Positions 8,208-13,333 of a stretch of 13,333 bases of DNA are shown piece after piece. The stretch covers positions 1 to 13,333 of the forward strand of contig CAZSXS010000089.1 in NCBI GenBank assembly GCA_964611385.1, in the 5' to 3' direction. A program made the translations under genes and the position numbers. The notes under the pieces were generated by a model that saw nothing but the letters and a program-made list of their open reading frames with translations, searched no databases and had not been told where the DNA came from. Numbering within the stretch: position 1 is the first letter of the stretch; each line of letters opens with the position of its first letter. This DNA comes from CAZSXS01 sp964611385. Its GTDB lineage: Bacteria > Bacillota > Clostridia > Lachnospirales > CAYPQA01.

Positions 8208-10076
8208 TTAACCCTCAAGCCATATCCGAATATGAACTCTCTGCCCCTTCGGCAGTCTATAAACAAGCGGTAAAGCCTGAAACCCGCCCACTGGATTAAA
8301 CAAGCGGCCGGGAATGGTGTCGTCAATTTCTGCTGTACAGTGCATTTTCATTGCACAATGGCTTTCAATCATCAACTTCAAATGCTCCTTCTTCCAGATA
8401 CTGACCTTTCCAGGCTCTATCTGGTATTCTTCGTTCTCTCCAGAAATCACAGGCAGCCGGAATAAGCAGCCTTCTCCCTCGGTTAAAAGGGAAATACATA
8501 CACCATCCTTGGAAAAATCGTAAGTAAGCTCGTAGGCTATGTCCCCCACCTGATCTCCATCCACCAGCTTGCCGGTGGCAGTAATGTGGATCTTGTCATC
8601 AGAAATATCTGCCGCTAAGACCGCTGTCTTATCATTGATGCTTCGATATCTTGTCTTGCCCAGCACTTTTTCAATCTGAGGGCTGCTGCAAATCCCTTCA
8701 AAATAGTGGGGAGTCTGCATGTTGTGAGGCTCCACCAGTTGATACTTTGTCATCGTAGCGGCTAGGATCGGCCCCGTCTTTTCATGCCAAAGCAGCGTTA
8801 AAGCGCCTCCGGTGGCATGTCCTTCCTCCACATAATCAAAGTCATAGCCACTTACACTAGCCCGGTAGCCGCCCTTTTGAACAATATACAAGTCCATAGA
8901 AGGGAAATATCGAACTCCTTCAAAGCTTTCAATGGGAAGCTTGGCTTCGATGTTCTTTTTGGTGCTGTGATCCAGGATACTGGCAAGAGCCTTGGCATGA
9001 CAAAAGCTGTGATGAGCGCAGGGTGGTTCCTTGGCCGCCACATACATGGGGCCGCCGTGTAAAAGCCCCTGATGGGTGCAGCGTTCGTAGAGCTTGAAAT
9101 TCCGATAGGCCACCTCGGCAAAGAGGGGATTTTCCGCCGCCAGCAGGCCAAAAGCAACCTGACAGCCGTCGGACGTTCGGCTTCCCCAGTAGGTCCATTT
9201 GTTGTTGCGGTTCCCAAAGCTGTTATCCCAGGCCCCGTCCGGCAGCATGAAGAAGGCATGGTTTTTCATCAGAGCCTGAGTCTTCTCCAAAACCACCTGA
9301 TCCTGTAGAATCAGCCCGTATGTAACCAAAGCGCCCAGGCTTTCTTCTACATTATAGCCGATGTCAATGGGGCGGCATTTTTTGGGCGTAATCGTATTGA
9401 TCGGCTTGCCTTCCCCATACAAAAACCCATCCTCTGTCACGTGCTGTAAGGTGAAATCCGCCAGAGCCTTTGCTTTCTTTGCATAACGCTCCTCTTTAAA
9501 AAGACGGTAAGCCACAGCCATGACGGCGCTACAGGTGACTGGATAGTTAATGACCGCGTCCATCTCATCAATATTCGTATAAAGAAAGTCAACTGCCGAC
9601 CTTAAGCGTCTGCTCCATTTTTCTCTGCTGTCCTCGTCCAGTAAATGCCCGTATTGATAGAGTGCCTCTCCCAGGGACACTGAAATAAAAACAGTTATCC
9701 CCTTCCACCAGGAATCCGGATCGTTAATATAGGAGCCATCCGGCCTTGTCATGTTTTTTTCTGACCAGTCGAAAAGTAGCTTGGCGGCTTCTATATAGTT
9801 GTCGTCCTTGGTTTTGTCTGCCAAATATAACAGAGGATAAACCGCATCGGCACAACGTCCGTGAATCCGGGCGCAGGAGGGGCACAAAATCCCCCCATAA
9901 AGCTCAGGACGCTTCTTGTCTGTGATCTGTAAGTCTATCAGTGCGTCACACCAGCTTTTCAGAAGCTTGAAATAGTCTTCCTTCACATCTATTTGATTGC
10001 TCTTGTTACGGTGCATCTTCCTATCATAATGCTTATCCGCTTTCAAGTCCAAATTCGTATTATTAAAGTAATCCAT
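8208..10076 (-). CDS. Putative (alpha/alpha)-toroid polysaccharide lyase or glycan hydrolase
   Basis: A 622-residue protein with no visible signal peptide. Residues ~30-390 are helix-rich with repeated aromatic and His motifs, as in (alpha/alpha)6-toroid enzymes; ~400-622 are beta-rich with repeated Gly and Val. This two-part plan resembles heparinase II/III-like and other polysaccharide lyases, and some unsaturated glucuronyl hydrolases, but I cannot assign a known family. A striking block at 61-81 reads GGILCPSCARIHGRCADAVYP, with Cys65, Cys68, His72 and Cys75. Other candidate active-site residues lie in YWGSRTSDG and in AHHSFCHAKA. The start at 10076 has AAAGGAG six bases upstream; a longer in-frame start at 10124 lies inside the sulfatase gene and is rejected. 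It follows the sulfatase by 11 bp, so both probably act on the same sulfated oligosaccharide (inference). Confidence 0.6.
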   Translation of the reverse strand: MDYFNNTNLDLKADKHYDRKMHRNKSNQIDVKEDYFKLLKSWCDALIDLQITDKKRPELYGGILCPSCARIHGRCADAVYPLLYLADKTKDDNYIEAAKLLFDWSEKNMTRPDGSYINDPDSWWKGITVFISVSLGEALYQYGHLLDEDSREKWSRRLRSAVDFLYTNIDEMDAVINYPVTCSAVMAVAYRLFKEERYAKKAKALADFTLQHVTEDGFLYGEGKPINTITPKKCRPIDIGYNVEESLGALVTYGLILQDQVVLEKTQALMKNHAFFMLPDGAWDNSFGNRNNKWTYWGSRTSDGCQVAFGLLAAENPLFAEVAYRNFKLYERCTHQGLLHGGPMYVAAKEPPCAHHSFCHAKALASILDHSTKKNIEAKLPIESFEGVRYFPSMDLYIVQKGGYRASVSGYDFDYVEEGHATGGALTLLWHEKTGPILAATMTKYQLVEPHNMQTPHYFEGICSSPQIEKVLGKTRYRSINDKTAVLAADISDDKIHITATGKLVDGDQVGDIAYELTYDFSKDGVCISLLTEGEGCLFRLPVISGENEEYQIEPGKVSIWKKEHLKLMIESHCAMKMHCTAEIDDTIPGRLFNPVGGFQALPLVYRLPKGQRVHIRIWLEG

Positions 10077-10087
10077 CTTCTTCTCCT

Positions 10088-11485
10088 TTACAAACTCCAA
10101 ACATCTTCTGTCTTTTTCAACCAAATATCCAACCGATTCCGTAAATCTTGAACCATCTGGGGCATAGCAGCTGCCAGGTTTTCAAGCTGATACTTGTCTG
10201 TTTCCTTATAAAGAAGATATTTTTCTCGATTGTGATAATCCCGATTTACAATCAAAAAATATTCTGGTGTTCGGAGGCCTCTCAAGTTCCCGGCTGGAGA
10301 CAGATAAAAGGCTTCCTGACAGGCCTCTCCGCTATACTGTCCTTTTACTATCCAGGGACTTTTATCTTCTCCGTCTATCTCTGGTGGGAGTTTTGCGCTG
10401 TCTTGACCCAGTAACGCCCAAAGGCTAGGCATCAAGTCCGGCACATTCAAAAAAGTTTCGTTAAAACCTGGAGGTATGTGCCCTGGATAGCGGATCAAAA
10501 AGGGCAGCTTGAAGCTTTCGTCATACCAAATGCTTTTGTACATCATGCCATGACTACCCATCATTTCTCCGTGGTCGGCGGTAAAGACTACAATCGTATT
10601 GTCCGTACAGCCTGCCTCCTCTAGTGCCTTCAGAATTCGACCGAAGTTTTCATCGACCCCACTTACAGCAGCGAAATAGTTCTTGACGTTAGCGCGAGCA
10701 TTTTGATAATGCTTATGATCGCCTTCTGTGCGGTCAAAAATATGTTCATTCTGGTCTGGAGATACATTTTTCCGAAGCAACAGCTGATCACAGTCCTTAT
10801 CCTCATATAGCTTTACATAGCGCTCCGGCACCTGCTCGAAGGGCATATGGGGCGGGTTATACGAAAGAAACAAGGCGAAGGGCTTTTGGGGATCTCTGAG
10901 CTTTTCCCCTTCATTTAAAATGTAGGAAACCGCCACATCTGTTTCATGCTCCACGCTCCATTTGCCGGGCTTTATCCGCTCCTCCACGCTGGCATCGTTA
11001 TGCCAGTAGTGGGGGTCATTATGATTGTCGCAGCAGCCATAAGAATGCCAGAATTGAAACCCATGCCGCTTGATACCCGGTGGGGTATAGGCATCCCAGA
11101 GCTTTCCGTCACCCCGATAGCCCTCCAAGAATTCCGCCTCCGAAGGTTCAGGGGCATCCAGGTGCCACTTGCCGATATACCCGGTTTCGTACTCACTCTC
11201 ATACAATAGATCTGACAGGCAACGTTCCCTGTCCCGCAAAAACACCCCAAAGGCGCTTGTGGTAGAATTGCAGTTTCCGATGACCCCATTTTTATAGGGA
11301 TACTTCCCAGTAAAAAGCATACCCCGATATGGGCTACATACTGGATAGTTACTAAAGGCGTTTAAGAACACAGCACTTTCCTTGGCAAAGTTGTCAAGAT
11401 TCTTTGTCAAAACCGGATCCTCGTTTAGAAAACCCAAGGCTTGCTGACGGAATTCATCCGCTACTACAAAAACTAAATTTACCAT
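10088..11485 (-). CDS. Type I (formylglycine) sulfatase, cytoplasmic
   Basis: A 465-residue sulfatase of the alkaline-phosphatase-like superfamily, which hydrolyses sulfate esters, probably on sugars. The activation motif CSPYRGMLFTG has Cys50 as the residue converted to formylglycine; a Cys-type motif in an anaerobe implies an anSME radical-SAM activator, not found in this window. Other conserved parts are the metal site Asp10 (followed by Glu11 rather than the more usual Asp or Gln), GKWHLD (Lys106, His108), His213 in NPPHMPF, Asp304-His305 in TADHGEMMGSHG, and Lys317 before YDESFKLPFLIRYPG. No signal peptide is seen, so it should act inside the cell after import. An AAGGGGGA ribosome site precedes the ATG. 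It is first in the sulfatase-lyase operon behind a strong promoter. The substrate is unknown. Confidence 0.93.
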   Translation of the reverse strand: MVNLVFVVADEFRQQALGFLNEDPVLTKNLDNFAKESAVFLNAFSNYPVCSPYRGMLFTGKYPYKNGVIGNCNSTTSAFGVFLRDRERCLSDLLYESEYETGYIGKWHLDAPEPSEAEFLEGYRGDGKLWDAYTPPGIKRHGFQFWHSYGCCDNHNDPHYWHNDASVEERIKPGKWSVEHETDVAVSYILNEGEKLRDPQKPFALFLSYNPPHMPFEQVPERYVKLYEDKDCDQLLLRKNVSPDQNEHIFDRTEGDHKHYQNARANVKNYFAAVSGVDENFGRILKALEEAGCTDNTIVVFTADHGEMMGSHGMMYKSIWYDESFKLPFLIRYPGHIPPGFNETFLNVPDLMPSLWALLGQDSAKLPPEIDGEDKSPWIVKGQYSGEACQEAFYLSPAGNLRGLRTPEYFLIVNRDYHNREKYLLYKETDKYQLENLAAAMPQMVQDLRNRLDIWLKKTEDVWSL

Positions 11486-11523
11486 ACTTTTCCCCCTTGT
11501 TTGGTCTGGCCTAGCTGATTACA

Positions 11524-11552
11524 AATATATCTGTCTGTTATTAGCTTGTCAA
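11524..11552 (-). promoter_or_regulatory. Sigma-A promoter of the sulfatase operon
   Basis: On the minus strand a perfect TTGACA (11552-11547), a 17-bp spacer and TATATT (11529-11524) make a near-consensus housekeeping promoter. Transcription should begin near 11517, giving a leader of about 32 nt before the sulfatase ATG at 11485. Confidence 0.8.
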
Positions 11553-11555
11553 GCT
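11543..11555. promoter_or_regulatory. Palindromic operator candidate over the -35 box
   Basis: AGCTTGTCAAGCT is a 13-bp palindrome with 6-bp arms around one central base. It contains the whole -35 hexamer of the sulfatase promoter. A dimeric repressor bound here would block RNA polymerase, which suits a near-consensus promoter that must be silenced without substrate. The regulator is unknown. Confidence 0.5.
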
Positions 11556-11609
11556 CCCTCGTTAACCCCTAGCATAGCTTACGGTTCATAACTTAGTTCT
11601 AATAAGATC

Positions 11610-11656
11610 AAAAAAGCCTCACGCGAATCCGATCTTCGGAATTGCGTGAGGCTTTT
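11610..11656 (-). terminator. Intrinsic terminator after the small cysteine-rich gene
   Basis: AAAAGCCTCACGC (11612-11624) pairs perfectly with GCGTGAGGCTTTT (11644-11656). The stem continues inward by eight more pairs with one A-A mismatch and one G-T wobble to a TCT loop. On the minus strand it ends in six T (11615-11610). It lies 24 bp past the stop of the gene at 11681-11989 and separates that gene from the sulfatase operon promoter. Confidence 0.92.
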
Positions 11657-11680
11657 ATCCTCTTTTAGATAGAAAAACGC

Positions 11681-11989
11681 TTAACAGCGGTGCTGGTTCT
11701 TATTTAGAACAGGGATATTTTTTATACATTCAGATGTAACATCACCTGTATTGGATTCAATTCGATATTCAATAGGTATTTTATACGTGATCGTTTGTGT
11801 TACTTTAATTCCGATGGGGCAGGTACCAAGCTCAGTTTGCCGTAATTCAACTCGAGGTTCACCACAGCATTTCACTTTGATACTTCCTACCGTTACAGTA
11901 GGTTTCAAGCAGATCGGTAGACCAACATCCACCGTTTGGTATACAACATTTGAATAAGAATCGTTATAATCAGAACATGGTTGTTGCAT
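11681..11989 (-). CDS. Small cysteine-rich protein, paralogue A, unknown function
   Basis: A 102-residue protein with seven cysteines (5, 27, 41, 42, 57, 88, 102), no signal peptide and no membrane segment. It is rich in Val, Ile and Thr in alternating patterns, suggesting beta strands. It is clearly related to the protein encoded at 12121-12522. Shared are YQxVxV near residue 17, GS followed by a CCGxPxV motif at 41-47, a central Cys, an IxQxI...IP stretch, and GDxxxxxC near the C-terminus. I do not recognise the family; a structural role in a spore or surface layer is only a thought prompted by the Cys pairs and beta pattern. A GGGAGG ribosome site lies seven bases before the ATG, and a strong terminator follows. 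The gene is real on the strength of homology, ribosome site and terminator. Confidence 0.75.
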   Translation of the reverse strand: MQQPCSDYNDSYSNVVYQTVDVGLPICLKPTVTVGSIKVKCCGEPRVELRQTELGTCPIGIKVTQTITYKIPIEYRIESNTGDVTSECIKNIPVLNKNQHRC

Positions 11990-12074
11990 CTACCGACCCT
12001 CCCTTACCATACTCAGGCGCTTAAGCATTAACCAAGCTGCCTTCATTCAAGCCTGATAATTCTACGATTGTCAT

Positions 12075-12106
12075 GGCGGCTTTGCAAAGCTAAACGTGAC
12101 TGAGTA
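12075..12106 (+). repeat. 32-bp inverted repeat, left copy
   Basis: This copy begins GGCGGCTTTGCAAAGC and ends GTGACTGAGTA. It matches the reverse complement of 12609-12640 at 31 of 32 positions (A at 12092 is the only difference). It contains a perfect 12-bp palindrome, GCTTTGCAAAGC (12079-12090). It lies between the two small cysteine-rich genes. Confidence 0.93.
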
Positions 12107-12120
12107 AAGTTAAAAAACTG

Positions 12121-12522
12121 TTAATTCGTTTGCTGTGCCGGTTCGGTAGGTGCTGCATTTGATTCAGTGGCTTCCGGCTGATTGGGTTCAGCTAAATTAG
12201 ACAAAGTATCACAATCGATTTCCTCTGCAGATGCTCCTAGGCAATCAACATAAGTGTCGCCAACAGTGGCTTCAGCTCCAAAAGCAACAGGAATCGCAAC
12301 AACAATGTTTTGACCAATTGAAAAATTGCAGATTCCGTTTTTAGTGCCTTGACCAATGCTTTTGCCTGATTTTACAATAGGCGCTCCGCAGCATCGAGTT
12401 ACTGTAGAACCCGTCTTTGCAAAAGGCCTTACAGTTACTGGAACATTAACGTTAACAGCTTGATAACCAATAGCAGGACAAGTTTCGTTATTCTCCACTA
12501 AAGCGGTATTCTCTTCGCTCAT
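12121..12522 (-). CDS. Small cysteine-rich protein, paralogue B, unknown function
   Basis: A 133-residue protein with six cysteines (15, 44, 45, 65, 94, 104), no signal peptide and no membrane segment. Residues ~15-95 align with the protein at 11681-11989: GYQAVNVNVPV, a CCGAPIV motif at 44-50, IGQNIVVAIPV, and VGDTYVDC. Unlike its paralogue it carries a C-terminal tail (~107-133) rich in Pro, Glu, Thr, Gln and Asn that is likely disordered. The ribosome site AGAAAGGAAG lies eight bases before the ATG. The gene sits wholly between the two 32-bp inverted repeats, and a further inverted repeat (12545-12568) lies in its upstream region. Function unknown; duplication with later divergence is likely. 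Confidence 0.75.
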   Translation of the reverse strand: MSEENTALVENNETCPAIGYQAVNVNVPVTVRPFAKTGSTVTRCCGAPIVKSGKSIGQGTKNGICNFSIGQNIVVAIPVAFGAEATVGDTYVDCLGASAEEIDCDTLSNLAEPNQPEATESNAAPTEPAQQTN

Positions 12523-12544
12523 AACTCACACTTCCTTTCTAATC

Positions 12545-12568
12545 AAGAATACACTACATACTATTCTT
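12545..12568. promoter_or_regulatory. Inverted repeat upstream of paralogue B
   Basis: AAGAATA (12545-12551) and TATTCTT (12562-12568) are perfect 7-bp arms separated by 10 bp. The element lies 23 bases upstream of the start codon, so it could be an operator or a leader hairpin. No convincing sigma-A promoter was found next to it. Confidence 0.45.
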
Positions 12569-12608
12569 AGCAGTGAAGTTTGGTTCCGTTGTTCATCAAG
12601 AAATGATA

Positions 12609-12640
12609 TACTCAGTCACGTTCAGCTTTGCAAAGCCGCC
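12609..12640 (-). repeat. 32-bp inverted repeat, right copy
   Basis: This is the reverse complement of the repeat at 12075-12106 with one mismatch, and carries the same palindrome GCTTTGCAAAGC at 12625-12636. The outer ends of the two copies span 566 bp. The similarity stops sharply at both ends of the 32 bp, and no direct duplication is seen outside them. Confidence 0.93.
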
Positions 12641-12860
12641 TCCCAAAATAGAGATACTTAGAAACCAACAACTGTTGGTATATTCTTGTTTATAATTCCC
12701 TATACTTGTTTTGCCAAGAACAATTGTAGGTGTGAAGTTTGAAAACAGCACATGCTGAAGATTGGCACGAGCCGTACGGAAAAGCGTACAGCAAACAGAC
12801 CGCCGAGGCAGCCTAAATTTTTTGGATTAACAAGAAGATTAAGCAACAGGGTTAGATTCT
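12641..12860 (-). other. Gene-free flank of the IS110 transposase with hairpins
   Basis: No gene was found here. Short inverted repeats include CCAACA/TGTTGG (12665-12678), CAGCA/TGCTG (12746-12757), and GTACG/CGTAC (12774-12778 with 12785-12789), the last overlapping the palindrome CCGTACGG. The end of the insertion element must lie in this stretch but could not be placed. In IS1111-group members of the IS110 family the guide (bridge) RNA comes from the non-coding end downstream of the transposase, so this is where one would lie; that is an inference. Confidence 0.4.
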
Positions 12861-12874
12861 TTAATCTGATAACC
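12850..12874 (-). other. Hairpin across the transposase stop codon
   Basis: GGTTA (12850-12854) pairs with TAACC (12870-12874), and GATT (12855-12858) with AATC (12863-12866), with a three-base bulge. The stop codon (12861-12863) lies at the loop. There is no T run, so it is not a standard terminator. Confidence 0.45.
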
Positions 12875-13333
12875 ATTTCGGGGGCAAAAGTGCAAAGGCT
12901 TGCTCGGGAGTAAGCACACGATTAGCAGGGGGTTTATCTGCTTTGCGGTAAAATTCGGCGTTGTAAGATTCTTGTTTTTTAAGGATATGCCAAATAGCAG
13001 TCAATAACCTTCGTGCAATAGCAATGACAGCTTTTTTGTGACCTCTACGTTTTTTTAGAGCTCGGTATTTATCTTTTATTTCGGGATGTTTACTTGAACT
13101 ACTAACAGCAAGTGCAATTTGAACCAAAAGCGGTTTGAGATACGCACCGGCACGGGAGATTCGAGTAGTTTTCTTTTTGCCGGCACTTTCGTTGTTTTGC
13201 GGAGTAACACCAGCCCAAGAGCAAAGCTTTTTAGCCGTTTCAAACAGGGACATATCAGCACCAATCTCAGCAAGTATACGAATAGCTGTAAGAGGCGAAC
13301 TGATACCCGGAACGGTTAAAAGCAAAGTGATTT
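12861..13333 (-). mobile_element. IS110-family transposase, C-terminal part (cut by window edge)
   Basis: An open frame on the minus strand runs to the right edge of the window and encodes at least the last ~157 residues of an IS110/IS116/IS902-family transposase. The visible part is the Transposase_20 domain: LTVPGI, then ILAEIGADMSLFETAKKLCSWAGVTP, GKKKTTRISRAGAYLKPLLVQIA, and a basic stretch KDKYRALKKRRGHKKAVIAIARRLL. The catalytic DEDD domain lies beyond the window. The enzyme recombines a circular intermediate, guided in this family by a bridge RNA, and is related to the Piv DNA invertase. The C-terminus looks intact, and nothing in view suggests decay. The apparent start at 13325 is just an internal TTG; the frame continues upstream. 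Confidence 0.92.

Noticed and set aside
8852..9259. A 135-residue minus-strand frame within the lyase-like gene
   Set aside because: It is an alternative frame of a 622-residue protein with continuous coding character and a good start; the product is Pro/Arg/Ser-rich with no motif.
10077..10124. Longer N-terminus for the lyase-like protein starting at 10124
   Set aside because: It would overlap the end of the sulfatase gene; the ATG at 10076 has AAAGGAG at ideal spacing right after the sulfatase stop.
12075..12640. CRISPR or tandem repeat interpretation of the repeats around the cysteine-rich gene
   Set aside because: There are only two copies, inverted and about 500 bp apart with a gene between, not regularly spaced direct repeats.
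12721..12860. Small protein gene in the flank of the transposase
   Set aside because: No frame with a start, ribosome site and useful length was found on either strand; the sequence shows hairpins instead.

Overview
The window looks like a chromosomal piece of an anaerobic Gram-positive bacterium of the Clostridia type (inference). Pointers are strong AGGAGG-like ribosome sites before most genes, an LplB/YtcP/LplA-type oligosaccharide ABC importer with a lipoprotein binding component and no ATPase gene, a Cys-type sulfatase of the kind matured anaerobically, and intrinsic terminators. No rRNA, tRNA or CRISPR array was seen.

Layout. (1) 65-3565, plus strand: a two-gene unit of a cytoplasmic SGNH/sialate-O-acetylesterase-like hydrolase and DNA topoisomerase III (topB) with low-complexity insertions. 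(2) 3590-4447, minus: an AraC-family regulator with an N-terminal cupin-like sensor. (3) 4613-8104, plus, divergent from the regulator: two permeases and a solute-binding lipoprotein, closed by a strong terminator at 8126-8156. (4) 8208-11485, minus: a sulfatase followed by a large lyase/hydrolase-like protein of uncertain family, driven by a near-consensus promoter (TTGACA-17-TATATT) whose -35 box lies inside a 13-bp palindrome. (5) 11610-12640, minus: two small, paralogous, cysteine-rich proteins of unknown function. The second lies between nearly perfect 32-bp inverted repeats (31/32 identical). (6) 12641-13333: the 3' part of an IS110-family transposase running off the window edge, plus its structured non-coding flank.

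How it may work together (inference): the AraC regulator probably senses a glycan-derived signal and controls the divergent importer. The importer brings in sulfated or acetylated oligosaccharides, which the sulfatase, the lyase-like enzyme and perhaps the esterase then process. None of these three enzymes has a visible signal peptide, so the scheme is import first, desulfate and cut inside the cell. The parts most worth a second look are the lyase-like protein with its CPSC-x3-H-x2-C motif, and the inverted-repeat-bounded cysteine-rich gene beside a Piv/IS110-type recombinase.
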